A stretch of DNA of 64,000 bases from Aphodosoma sp045631465 (lineage in GTDB: Bacteria > Bacteroidota > Bacteroidia > Bacteroidales > Paludibacteraceae), in the NCBI GenBank assembly GCA_045631465.1, contig JAZQUV010000005.1:1-64000 (forward strand), given 5' to 3'. The position numbers were made by a program, and so were the translations under genes. The notes below the pieces were generated by a model. That model was not told the DNA's origin. It saw only the letters and a list, made by a program, of their open reading frames with translations, and did no database searches. Of this stretch, positions 33,166 through 42,900 are shown piece after piece (the first letter of the stretch is position 1; each line of letters opens with the position of its first letter).

Positions 33166-33967
33166 TAAAACAATAGACAAAAGACAACAGACAAAAGACA
33201 ACAGATACGAAACACAAGATGTGAAGTTGGAAAAACGAGGTGGAAAGCATAAAGTATTGAAAATATTAAATAGAATTTGGCGAGATATACAGTTTTGGAA
33301 GCCGACAAAATATCAAGAGTTGTTGGGCTTTAGAGAGGGTAATACGAAGCTGTATGATATAGCATTTGTGCATAGTTCGATGTCGATTAGAGACAAGAAG
33401 GGTAGATTGTTGAATAATGAGCGGTTGGAGTTTTTGGGCGATGCTGTGCTGGAAACAGTGATGAGCGAGATGGTGTATAAACACTATCCAAATCAGAAGG
33501 AGGGATTCCTTTCGTCGGCTCGGGCATTGTTGGTTCGCCGTAAGACTACGAATGAGTTAGGCGACAAGATGGGGTTGCGCAAATATGTAGTGGCACGCAA
33601 GAAGACAGCCGATTTTGCCAATATGTCGGGCAATTTGTTCGAGGCGTTGGTGGGTGCTGTATATATTGATAAGGGGTATGAGGTGGCAAAAGATTTTATT
33701 TTGCGGTCGTATGCCAAATATGTCAATATGGAGAAGTTGTTGCGCAATGAGAAGAATTATAAGTCGATGTTGTTGGAGTGGTGTCAGAAAGAGCGTAAGG
33801 AATTTTATTATGAGTTGGTGGATGAGACGCGAGTGGAGGATAATAAAATACGTTTTCAGACACGAGTGGTGGTGGATGGACGTCCGATGGGACTTGGTGT
33901 CGGCAATAGCAAACGAGAGTCGGAGCAAGCTGCAGCAAAGCAGGCACTTCAGACATTGAAAGATTGA
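33152..33967 (+). CDS. rnc: ribonuclease III
   Basis: 271 aa (269 if ATG 33158 is used). It processes double-stranded rRNA and mRNA precursors. Catalytic signature NERLEFLGDAVLETVMSEM, then SGNLFEALVGAVYIDKGYE; a double-stranded RNA-binding domain covers about residues 200-270 (YKSMLLEWCQKERKEFYYEL ... SEQAAAKQALQTL). The N-terminal about 25 residues are unusual: they are encoded by a 14-bp tandem repeat (33175-33202), so the functional start may be later or the tail may be dispensable. Confidence 0.93.
   Translation: MIMNNKTIDKRQQTKDNRYETQDVKLEKRGGKHKVLKILNRIWRDIQFWKPTKYQELLGFREGNTKLYDIAFVHSSMSIRDKKGRLLNNERLEFLGDAVLETVMSEMVYKHYPNQKEGFLSSARALLVRRKTTNELGDKMGLRKYVVARKKTADFANMSGNLFEALVGAVYIDKGYEVAKDFILRSYAKYVNMEKLLRNEKNYKSMLLEWCQKERKEFYYELVDETRVEDNKIRFQTRVVVDGRPMGLGVGNSKRESEQAAAKQALQTLKD
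33175..33202 (+). repeat. 14-bp tandem duplication at the 5' end of rnc
   Basis: agacaaaagacaac occurs twice in direct succession (33175-33188, 33189-33202), within the coding region of the N-terminal tail of ribonuclease III. Confidence 0.88.
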
Positions 33968-34028
33968 TAGTTGCTGTGTTTTTATAGTTGTAATAACTAC
34001 TATAGAAGTCATAGTTGCTATACTTTAT
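33966..34028. repeat. TAGTT(G/A)CTATA-type repeats before the acyl-CoA ligase
   Basis: Four overlapping variants of atagttgctata and its complement in the gap between rnc and the ligase gene, able to form small hairpins. Similar words occur at 30546-30583. Confidence 0.55.
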
Positions 34029-34052
34029 ACATTAAACAAAAAACATTTTTTT

Positions 34053-35885
34053 ATGGAATTAATTCATTTTTCGAAACTTGTTGCCGAGAAGGCAAAGAAA
34101 CAAGCTAGTCGAGTAGCGTTGTATTATCGCGACTATTCGGTGGCTAAGTGGGTTGAAATTACATGGCGTGAACTACATGAGAAGGTAGAACGCGTAGCTC
34201 GTGCTCTTGTCTCTTTGGGAGTTAAAGAAGAGGATAGAGTGGCTATTTGTTCTCAAAATATGCCTCAAGCATTGATGGTGGACTTTGCTAACTATGCGAA
34301 TCGTGCTATTTCGGTGCCAATGTATGCAACTGCTTCGGTTCAGCAAATCGAGTATATCGTGAATGATGCTGAAATTGAGATTCTTTGCGTAGGCGAGCAA
34401 GTGCAGTATGATAATGCCCTTGAAGTAATTAAAAACAACAAGTTTTTGAAACACATTGTGGTATTCGACCCATCGGTGAATCTGAAAGGTGAGTCGCGTG
34501 CGATGTATTTTGAGGATTTTATGCGTTTGGGCGATGATGAGTCGCTACAAAAGACTGTTAAGGCTAGGACTAAGGCTGCGACAGAGGATGACCTTGCGAT
34601 TATTATGTACACATCGGGTACTACGGGAGAGTCGAAGGGTGTTATGTTGCCTCATTCGTGCTTGTTGGAGGCGATGTGTATCCACGATCAACGTCTTGTG
34701 AGCATTAAGCGCAGTGATACGTCGATGGCATTCCTTCCGCTTACGCATATTTTTGAGCGTGCTTGGACATATTTTTGCTTATGGCAAGATGTTAAGGTTT
34801 ATCTTAATCAACGCCCTTCGGATATTCAGAATACACTCAAAGAGGTGCGTCCAACGCTTTTGTGTGCTGTGCCTCGTTTTTGGGAGAAGATTGCTGCCGG
34901 TGTGCAGTTGAAGATTGATACTTTTTCGCCATTTATGAAGGCTATGGTTACTTGGGCTTTGGCAGTAGGAGAGGAGTATAATATTGGTTATCGTAAGGAC
35001 AAGAAGCGTGCCCCTTTTGGTTTGGCTTGTCGTTATCGTATTGCTGATGGCTTGATTTTCTCGAAGTTGAAGAAGGTTGTGGGTATTGATAAGGGCCGTT
35101 TGTTCCCGGTGGCGGGTGCGGCGCTCGATGATAAGTTGGCGAAATTCTTTATTAGTCTTGGTTTGCCGATTATGTATGGTTATGGTCTTACTGAGACTAC
35201 GGCTACGGTTTGTTGTTATCCTTATGATAATTATTTGATTGGCTCGATGGGTACGTTGATGCCTGATGTTCAAGTGAAAATAGGGGAAGATGGTGAAATT
35301 CTTGTGAAGGGTAAGACTGTTTGCTCGGGATATTATAAAAAGCCAGAAATCACAGAGAATTCGTTTGTTGATGGATGGTTCCGCACAGGCGATGCTGGTA
35401 AGTTGGTGGATGGTAAGCACCTCTATATGACTGACCGTATCAAGGATTTGTTTAAAACTTCGAATGGTAAGTATATTGCTCCTCAACAGATTGAGACTAT
35501 TCTTGGTGGTGATGTGTTTATTGAGCAGGTGGCTGTGATTGGTAACAACCGCAACTATGTGACTGCGATTATTGCTCCTAATATTGAGGCTATCAAGGGA
35601 TATGCAGAGCAAAACGGAATTAAATATGAATATGTGGATGAACTCATGGATAATCCACAAGTTTGCAAAATGATGGAAGAGCGTATTGCTGAATTGCAAA
35701 AAGATATGGCTCCGTATGAGAAGATTAAGAAGTTCCGTTTGATTAAACGTGGCTTTACGATTGAATCGGGCGAGTTGACTTCTACGTTGAAACTTCGTCG
35801 TGCGGTGATTCTTCAGAATTATGCTGCTATGATTGAGGAGATGTATAATCCGGTTCAAGGTCCGATTGGCGGATATGTGAAATAA
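34053..35885 (+). CDS. long-chain acyl-CoA synthetase (AMP-binding)
   Basis: 610 aa, full length. It activates fatty acids to acyl-CoA through an acyl-AMP. P-loop MYTSGTTGESKGVMLPH (about residue 185), LPLTHIFER, YGLTETTATV, FRTGDAG and the C-terminal swivel lysine region TSNGKYIAPQQIE. It is the FadD/long-chain type with an ERVAICSQNMPQ-like N-terminal region. A separate transcript from rnc is likely given the repeat-filled gap. Substrate chain length cannot be determined. Confidence 0.92.
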   Translation: MELIHFSKLVAEKAKKQASRVALYYRDYSVAKWVEITWRELHEKVERVARALVSLGVKEEDRVAICSQNMPQALMVDFANYANRAISVPMYATASVQQIEYIVNDAEIEILCVGEQVQYDNALEVIKNNKFLKHIVVFDPSVNLKGESRAMYFEDFMRLGDDESLQKTVKARTKAATEDDLAIIMYTSGTTGESKGVMLPHSCLLEAMCIHDQRLVSIKRSDTSMAFLPLTHIFERAWTYFCLWQDVKVYLNQRPSDIQNTLKEVRPTLLCAVPRFWEKIAAGVQLKIDTFSPFMKAMVTWALAVGEEYNIGYRKDKKRAPFGLACRYRIADGLIFSKLKKVVGIDKGRLFPVAGAALDDKLAKFFISLGLPIMYGYGLTETTATVCCYPYDNYLIGSMGTLMPDVQVKIGEDGEILVKGKTVCSGYYKKPEITENSFVDGWFRTGDAGKLVDGKHLYMTDRIKDLFKTSNGKYIAPQQIETILGGDVFIEQVAVIGNNRNYVTAIIAPNIEAIKGYAEQNGIKYEYVDELMDNPQVCKMMEERIAELQKDMAPYEKIKKFRLIKRGFTIESGELTSTLKLRRAVILQNYAAMIEEMYNPVQGPIGGYVK

Positions 35886-35908
35886 TCGTTTTTGGGGATT
35901 ATGATAAT

Positions 35909-35944
35909 GGCGATGTGCAGATGGTTCTGTGCATCGCTTTTTTG
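35909..35944 (+). terminator. terminator of the acyl-CoA ligase gene
   Basis: A 12-bp stem with two G-U pairs (gcgatgtgcaga against tctgtgcatcgc) followed by seven T. Confidence 0.85.
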
Positions 35945-36020
35945 TGTTTTTGGGGGTGTTGTTTTTGGGCGGATATGCTTTGTTTTTCGGGGGGCTTATT
36001 GTATTTTAGAGGGGTGTTTG

Positions 36021-36067
36021 GAGGTAGGGTGAAGGTTGCTTGCAGGTTGCTGTATAGTATATTTAAA
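36021..36067 (+). repeat. dispersed repeat, copy B
   Basis: The 30 bases at 36038-36067 match the reverse complement of 26901-26930 exactly, and the upstream 17 bases match with a few changes. It lies in a gene-free gap between the ligase gene and the convergent gene at 36182. Confidence 0.88.
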
Positions 36068-36122
36068 CAAGGGAGGGGGTTATTGTATTTTTTGTGATGT
36101 TTTTTTGGTGTGAAATGTGCAT

Positions 36123-36162
36123 AAAAAAGGCGATGTGAAAATTGGTTTCACATCGCCTTTTT
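36123..36162. terminator. bidirectional terminator
   Basis: A perfect stem of about 17 bp (aaaaaggcgatgtgaaa and complement) with a 5-base loop, flanked by A and T runs. It serves the minus-strand gene ending at 36182. Confidence 0.9.
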
Positions 36163-36181
36163 GGGTGGGTTGTTATATCAA

Positions 36182-38587
36182 TTATTTGATAGCAACTTTT
36201 ACTGTTTCGCCGTTAACGCGGATGATGATTACGTCGTTGTTTTGGGCATCGATTGAAGTTACAGTGTTTGTAGCTTTGCCTGTGTAGATAGCTTGTCCAG
36301 CAACGGTGTAGACTTCGATTGTGTTGCCGATTTCGGTGTGAACGTATACGTTGCCAGCAAGGCTGTAGACCATGGCCATCAACTCGACATTGTCGGTAGC
36401 AACATTAGGATCTTTAGGATCATCAGGGTCTTTAGGTTCTTCTGGTTCTGTCTTTTTGACAATGTATGTTACTGTAACGATGTCGCTTGCGAAAGGTTCT
36501 TCGTCGTAAGGGTTGATGCGAACTTCGTCTTTAGAGTTCAAGAGAACTGCCATTGCAGAGATGGTTGTGGTTTCGGTGAAGAGAAGTGGGTTGCCTTCGA
36601 AGCGAGCCGATTCGATTGTAGGTTCTTCGTCGCTGAGTTCGTAGAGAATTGCAGTTTTAGGAGTTTCGCATGCCATGCTTACGATTACAGTATCGTTGTA
36701 TTCGGCAGTTGCGTCGGGAGTGAAGGTAGGTTCGGCAACTGTGATTTCGTCGACGATTGTGTAAGTTACAGTGATGATAGGACTGAATTTTTGGTTAGGG
36801 TAAGTAGCGATGGCTTGGATTGTAGTAGTTTCGTCGATGTAGAAAGGTTTGTCGTATTCTTTGCCAGCGTCGATAGGATTTTGGTCTTCAGTAGGGTTGA
36901 TGATGAAGCGAACAGAAGTGTAGTCGATGCCTTTAGTGCCTAGCATAGAGAGAGATACTTCTAATTCTTGTTCGTAAGAGTCTTCTTCGTATGTGAATTC
37001 AGGAGCTACGAGGTGGATGTCTTCAACCGAGCGAGGGTAGATAGAGTAGAGTTGAGCAGAGTTGATAGTTCTGTAGTCGACAACGCCAACGATTGTCATT
37101 TGTAGAGTGTCGATTTGGCTCCAGAATTTGTTGAATGTTGATTGGTTGAATGATAGAGTGTCGGTGCCTTGAGTTAGGTAGTATGTTCTACCATAGAATT
37201 TTTTGGCTTTTTTCACGCCATTCAAGCGCACGAGTTTGTTGGCATATTGAGAGATTTCGCCATTAGCAATAGCTTTTTCGTCGGCTTTGAGTTCGGCTAT
37301 TGTGACGTCGATAGGGTTGATAGCGATGCTGTCGATGATTTGGATTTTGGCAGTATCGGCGATTGCCATAGTGATTGTTGGAGCAATGATGTTGTTTGCC
37401 GAGTTTATAATGCTAAGGTCGCCTTCAACGCCAGAGATTACGTGGCCAGTTTGGATAGGATTTTCTTTGAAGTCGCCAAAGTTGAGGCAGATGGCAGCAG
37501 TTTCGTCTTCGATGAAAACATAAGATTTGTAAGATTGGTAAACGCTGAGAGTAACATTCACTGGATTTTTGAGCGAACCAGTAGTAAGGCCATTTTGAGC
37601 AGCTTCGATCCATTCGGCGATAGTAGCGTAGTTGGTGTCGATTGCTTTGATTTCGTTAACAATGAAAGCGTTAGAGTGGTCGGCAGTGTTGCAGTTGTCG
37701 ACAACGCCTTTGATTGCTTCTGTGATAGTTTGTCCTACGTATTGTTCGAGATCAACGATTGTAGATTTGAGTTCTACAGAGTTTCCGCCGATAGTGTAGA
37801 TGAATTTGTCGTTTTCTTTAGTGATAGTGCCACCAACAGGGAGTTGAATGGCTTTGGCATTGTGGTTGCTGAGGTTAGCAATAGAATTGATCATAGAGTA
37901 TCTGATGCTATTGCCGTTTGTGATAGTGCCTAAAGAAGTTGCTTCGACAGCGAAGAAGTCGTTGCGGATGATGGCAAAAGTAGTGTCGGTGAGAGGGAGT
38001 TTAGATGCAACGTTGTATTTTGTAGCAAAGGAGTTGATTTTGTCGCCAATGGCAAGAGAGTGTTCGCCATTGATAACTAAGAGGTCGCCATGGTAGTTGC
38101 GGTCGAGGTCTTGATATTGAACGAAAACATTAGCGCCATCGACAGCAGTGATAGTAACTGGTTTTGTGATATTGATTGCTTTGAGCGCATTTTCGCTTTT
38201 TGTTTGTTCGTAGTAGTTTGTGAGGTATTCGAGGTTTTGGAAGTCGAAAACGTTAACGATAGAGTCGACAGAGAAGCGATATCCGTTGTAGTCTTCGACA
38301 AAACGATATGTGCCGATAGCATCGAATTTAGCAGGACATGCGTAACGAATGTTCATAAGGGTTTTACCATCAGGCATGTAAGTGTCGATGTAGAGATTTT
38401 TTTTAACGAAAATAGGTTCGAGGTTTTTGAATAAAACTTGAACACTGTCGTTGTCGCCGAGGGCAGAAATTACTTCTTCCATAGTTGTTACTTCTGGCAA
38501 AGAAGTTTCGTCTTGTGCATACACCATAGAGGTGAGACACAACGTAATCGCAAGGAATAGCGATTTTAGTAATGTAGTTGTTTTCAT
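36182..38587 (-). CDS. secreted protein with chitobiase-like repeats and probable T9SS sorting end
   Basis: 801 aa. A signal peptide ends VYAQ (about residue 25). The middle (about 330-530) contains two OB-like blocks of Bacteroidetes surface proteins: NPVNVTLSVYQSYKSYVFIE and YGRTYYLTQGTDTLSFNQST. Two chitobiase/beta-hexosaminidase C-terminal-like repeats follow, around FYIDETTTIQAIATYPNQKF and LFTETTTISAMAVLLNSKDE. A Pro/Asp/Glu linker (EEPKDPDDPKDPN) leads to a C-terminal domain with EVYTVAGQAIYTG and IIIRVNGETVKVAIK, the pattern of a T9SS sorting domain though lacking YPNP. Function unknown; probably surface displayed. Its own promoter lies at 38637. Confidence 0.8.
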   Translation of the reverse strand: MKTTTLLKSLFLAITLCLTSMVYAQDETSLPEVTTMEEVISALGDNDSVQVLFKNLEPIFVKKNLYIDTYMPDGKTLMNIRYACPAKFDAIGTYRFVEDYNGYRFSVDSIVNVFDFQNLEYLTNYYEQTKSENALKAINITKPVTITAVDGANVFVQYQDLDRNYHGDLLVINGEHSLAIGDKINSFATKYNVASKLPLTDTTFAIIRNDFFAVEATSLGTITNGNSIRYSMINSIANLSNHNAKAIQLPVGGTITKENDKFIYTIGGNSVELKSTIVDLEQYVGQTITEAIKGVVDNCNTADHSNAFIVNEIKAIDTNYATIAEWIEAAQNGLTTGSLKNPVNVTLSVYQSYKSYVFIEDETAAICLNFGDFKENPIQTGHVISGVEGDLSIINSANNIIAPTITMAIADTAKIQIIDSIAINPIDVTIAELKADEKAIANGEISQYANKLVRLNGVKKAKKFYGRTYYLTQGTDTLSFNQSTFNKFWSQIDTLQMTIVGVVDYRTINSAQLYSIYPRSVEDIHLVAPEFTYEEDSYEQELEVSLSMLGTKGIDYTSVRFIINPTEDQNPIDAGKEYDKPFYIDETTTIQAIATYPNQKFSPIITVTYTIVDEITVAEPTFTPDATAEYNDTVIVSMACETPKTAILYELSDEEPTIESARFEGNPLLFTETTTISAMAVLLNSKDEVRINPYDEEPFASDIVTVTYIVKKTEPEEPKDPDDPKDPNVATDNVELMAMVYSLAGNVYVHTEIGNTIEVYTVAGQAIYTGKATNTVTSIDAQNNDVIIIRVNGETVKVAIK

Positions 38588-38636
38588 TGTGTTATAGAAA
38601 TTTGTGTTAAAAAAATAAATTATCGTATAGAAAGTG

Positions 38637-38644
38637 CAAAGGTA
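38637..38644 (-). promoter_or_regulatory. -7 box of the 36182-38587 gene
   Basis: The minus strand reads TACCTTTGC, 50 bases before the start codon. Confidence 0.65.
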
Positions 38645-38715
38645 CGAAAAAAAAGTGATAGAATTGTGTGTATATAACTATTTTTTATTTATAATGTGTT
38701 TTTTTTGAGAAACCC

Positions 38716-38746
38716 TTTGTAAATTGATTTTTTTTTTCTATCTTTG
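38716..38746 (+). promoter_or_regulatory. promoter of the surface-protein operon
   Basis: TTTG at 38716-38719 and TATCTTTG at 38739-38746, 19 bases apart, match the Bacteroidetes -33/-7 consensus. It is the best promoter in the window, 65 bases before the first gene of the four-gene operon. Confidence 0.82.
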
Positions 38747-38811
38747 CACGATTATAATTATTATGGATTGTTGTATTCAAAACTGAAAATAAATAAGAAA
38801 AATTAATAAAT

Positions 38812-39966
38812 ATGAAAACTTCTTTATCAAGCAAAATTTTGTTATCATTGCTGCTAATAGCAGTTAGTGTTTTGCCCTTAAAAGCGCAAAAAGGCGATCC
38901 TAATTTGGATTCGCAAAATCGTCATTATGTTACTATTTCGGTGGCAGGAGGAGCTACTGGATTTGCAATGATGCCATCGTATGGTAGTATTTTGAGTCCG
39001 GATGCTAATTTTGATGATAATAAGGATAATTTGGCAGGAGGGACTCCTGTTGTTTTGCGACCAGAGGATTTGAAAATAACACCTTTTTTGGGTGGAACAT
39101 TTGGTATAGGATATGAGTATCAAGGTGCGAGAGGTTTTTGGATTAGTGTAGGTTTAGAAGGTCAATTGTATTCTGGAGCTTTGCATCACGAAGATAGTAT
39201 CCGTCGTTTGGACCACGTGATGGATGGTAATGTAGAGACAGGTGTTGCTCCTGCAGATATAGAGTATACTGTAATCAACTGGAATGAACGTCAAACAGTG
39301 GCGTCGGCGAATTTGCCTATTATGTTGGGTTATAAAGCTGCATCGGGATTTTATGGAGGTATTGGTGCAAAAGTGGGTTTTTCGCTTTACAATAAAATTA
39401 AAGGTGATTATGGTTTTGCGCACTGTAACTTGTTTTATGAGGATATGTTGGGTGCGGAGGATATTTTTAAAGGCGTTTTGGATTTGACTGAAGTTCAATC
39501 AAAGGATAATAACTTTGTGTCTCGTCCACGAGCAGTGCCTATGTTGGAGTTTGGCTGGCAGAACCTAGAGTTGGAGATTAACAAAAGGAGTAAAATGAGA
39601 TTTAAATTTGCTCTTGTAGGAGAGTGTGATGTATTGTCGGCTTATAGAAATATTAGTTCGGCAGAGAGTCTTTTTGATTATAATCAACTAGAAGGTTTTA
39701 GGGTTGAGGACTTGAAGGATGCGTTTAGTAGTGTGAATTCATTCTATTCGACAATACCATTGGGAATGACGCAAGCAGAGTTTAATAACTTGAAAGGACA
39801 GGGTAAATTTATTAACTATACAAAACCATCAGTACTACATGCATGGTTCGTGGGTGTGAAAGTTGCGGTAATGTTTGAAATGCCACATAGTAAATGGTGT
39901 AATTGTTGGAATAACAATGTCAGAAGACCTTGGCATAAGAAATTCAAAGATAGAGGCGTAGAGTAA
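38812..39966 (+). CDS. outer-membrane beta-barrel protein, first gene of surface operon
   Basis: 384 aa. A signal peptide ends PLKAQ (about residue 26). Alternating aromatic/glycine strands (HYVTISVAGGATGFAMMP, TFGIGYEYQGARGFWISVGL, GFYGGIGAKVGFSLYN, HAWFVGVKVAVMFEMP) indicate an outer-membrane beta-barrel. A Cys pair (WCNCWNN) sits near the C-terminus. I do not recognise a family; it lacks clear PorP/SprF hallmarks. Its place 22 bases before three large T9SS cargo genes suggests it anchors or helps export them, as SprF does for SprB, but this is inference. Confidence 0.78.
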   Translation: MKTSLSSKILLSLLLIAVSVLPLKAQKGDPNLDSQNRHYVTISVAGGATGFAMMPSYGSILSPDANFDDNKDNLAGGTPVVLRPEDLKITPFLGGTFGIGYEYQGARGFWISVGLEGQLYSGALHHEDSIRRLDHVMDGNVETGVAPADIEYTVINWNERQTVASANLPIMLGYKAASGFYGGIGAKVGFSLYNKIKGDYGFAHCNLFYEDMLGAEDIFKGVLDLTEVQSKDNNFVSRPRAVPMLEFGWQNLELEINKRSKMRFKFALVGECDVLSAYRNISSAESLFDYNQLEGFRVEDLKDAFSSVNSFYSTIPLGMTQAEFNNLKGQGKFINYTKPSVLHAWFVGVKVAVMFEMPHSKWCNCWNNNVRRPWHKKFKDRGVE

Positions 39967-39988
39967 AAAAAAATAGAAAAACACATAT

Positions 39989-42900
39989 ATGAGAAAATTA
40001 TTTGCTTTTTTTGTTGCTTTCTGTACAATTTGTTTTGGGCTTGGTTATGCTCAAACGTCGAATATTGTTTACCAATGTGATTTTGAGGATCCGTCAGAGC
40101 ATGTTAATTGGGTGAGAAATGCGGGTAATCAAGGTCAGAAATGTGCGAATAAATGGTATTTTGGTAAACCAGGTTCGAATGGTGGAGATTATGGTCTTTT
40201 TGTGTCTAACGATAGTGTATCGAATAATTATTCGGCAAGTGCATTGTCGGTAGTGGCGTATCGTGAGGTGTTGTTGGATTCAGGACAGTATGAATTTTCG
40301 TTTGATTGGAGGGCAGCAGGATGGCAAGATTCGATTAGTGATATAGATGGATTGTATGTGTGTTGGGTGCCAATGACCAAAAACACCAACTCGTTGGCAA
40401 ATGCTAATATGCCGGCGTTTCTTACGGATACGTCGGTTGTTGTGTTAGATTTTGGTAGAGGCAAAACAAAATTGTCGCAATCGTCGTGGAATACAGTAGT
40501 AGATACTATTGTTTCGGATGGTACGCCACACAAAATAGTTTTTGTGTGGCGCAATGGTGTTAACGGTTCGTATCCTCCAGCGGCATGTATCGATAATATT
40601 TTGATTATGCCTGTAGGTTATTGCTACAAACCATATGACTTGAAACTTGAAGTGAATGATATGGATGCAACATTCTCGTGGAACGGCGAGGCAGAGGCAT
40701 ATGATGTGCGTTGTTATAATGGTAGAACTAAGAAATGGAAAGAATACCAAAATGTGAGAGATAAGCATATAGTAGTTGAAGGAGTGGAAGAGGGTATATG
40801 TACTTATTATGTGCGCTCGCGTTGTGAGGGAATTAATGGTACATGGGTTTCTATTTCACAATTTGTATATTATCCTGGGGCACGTTGTATTGATTATATG
40901 AGTTTGAGCTCGGAAAACTGTTTTACAGGTAAGAATCCAAATAACATTGATAACAATGGTAATCCAAGTATTTTGACTCCAGGACAGATTGATAGAGGTT
41001 ATCAAAACATAGAGAGTCGTCATACCATACACTATGATATAGAAGAACGCGATCCACGCACAAATGGGCAATTGCGCACAGTGCCAGAGGGTGAGCCAGC
41101 ATCGGTTCGTCTCGGAAACTGGAATACCGATGGTGAGATGGAACGAGTAGAGTATAAATATACGGTTGATGCAGCATCGTCGGCAGTATTGATTTTGAAA
41201 TATGCAGTGGTGTTGCAAGACCCAGATCATAATGAAAGATTGCAACCAAAATTTGAGCTTGAAATTTTGAAGAATGGAGCTCCTATTGATAAAAATGGTT
41301 GTGGAGAGGCTAAGTTTACTGCAGGCGCAAATACGTCGGGCGAGGGTTGGCATAAATTTGAAACAGGATGGTGGAAAGATTGGACAACAGTGTCTATAAA
41401 TTTGCGCGAGCATGATGGCGAAGAAGTTGTTGTGCGTCTAACGACTTATGACTGTGCAGAGTTAGGCCACTTTGGATATGCTTATTTTACACTTGATTGT
41501 TCTGATGGACAAATACAAAGTTCGGCTTGTGGTGATGTAGAGAATGATACGTTGTCGGGTCCAGAAGGTTTTAACTATCGTTGGTATAAGAAATCAGAAC
41601 CGCACAACACATTGTGGGAAGAGCAAACATATGTAATATCAACAAAAGATACAGCAGTTTATTGTCTTGATGTGATTCAACCAACCAATAGTGGTTGTTA
41701 TTATACACTTGAAACGTCGGGTATGCAACGTTATCCAAAAGCAGATGGTGAATATCGTGCTTATGTGGAAGAGTGTATGAATAAGGTAGCATTCACGAAC
41801 AAGAGTTATGTAGAGCAAAAGAATGTTTCTAATTCAGGTTCAGAGACAACATCAGATTGTGATATTTTGTGGGATTTTGGTGATGGTTCTACGTCATCGA
41901 ATGCTAATCCTGTCCATGTTTATCCAGCGACAGGAGGTAAGTTTACAGCAACATTGAGTGCTTCGATAGGTGGCGGTAAGTGTGAAGAATTGAAAACCTT
42001 TGAGTTCGTGTTGCCAAACGTCACTGATATGCGAGACACTATTCATGCAACAGTTTGTCCTGGTGAAGGTTATAAATTAGGTGAAAATTTTTATGTTGTA
42101 ACAGGTGAGTATGCCGATACAATACCAACAGAGTATGGTTGCGATAATATTACAGTGCTTTATCTCAATGTAATGACTGCCGACACTATTTTTGATACAA
42201 TATGTAGCACCGATGTGTTGATTGTTGATAATGTACAAGTTACAAAGACAGGACAATATCCAGTTAAGAGTTCGCTCGGTTGTGACTCTTTGATATATGA
42301 TGTTTTGGTTAATGAGTCGTTGGTGCTTGATGTAGCAGATGTTATTTCGGTTTGTGCAACAGACGAGAAAATTATTATTCCTTATGAACTTGTTTCTGGA
42401 GATTTGTTGGGATTTGGAATTTCTTTTGAAGATGAAGCTCTTGTTTCGGCTTCGGCAGATAGTTTGAAGCCAGAAAATATGGCTATGGTAATACCGATGA
42501 TTTCGGGTGTAGAACCGAATAGATATAAAGCACGTCTTACGTTTGGAGAGTTGGCATGTGGAGCTGATGATATTGATGTGATGATTGATGTGTACTATCC
42601 AGATAGTGTGATTGCTCAACGTTGGAATGACGTCTTGGCAGTGCGTAATGATGTTTATAATGGTGGATATGAATTTGTTGAGTATCAATGGTATAAGGAT
42701 GGTGTAATGATTGAAGGCGAAACATCGTCGATATTATATGTTGAGGGAGAGCTTGATTTTGATGCAGAATATTCGGTTATGTTAACACGTGCTGATGGCG
42801 TGAAGGAGATGGTATGTGCAGTTCAGCCAACAAGATTTGACGATATTCGTGAAGGAGCAACTGTTGTATTCTCTTCATTGACACCATCTTCTGCCGAAGT

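Noticed and set aside
34779..35858. 359-codon minus-strand frame opposite the acyl-CoA ligase
   Set aside because: The composition (N, R, I, H, T) is typical of an antisense reading and the + strand carries all AMP-binding motifs.
36293..37933. Long + strand frames (216 and 228 codons) opposite the 36182-38587 gene
   Set aside because: They are rich in D, V and F as expected from reading codons antisense; the minus-strand frame has signal peptide, repeats and promoter.
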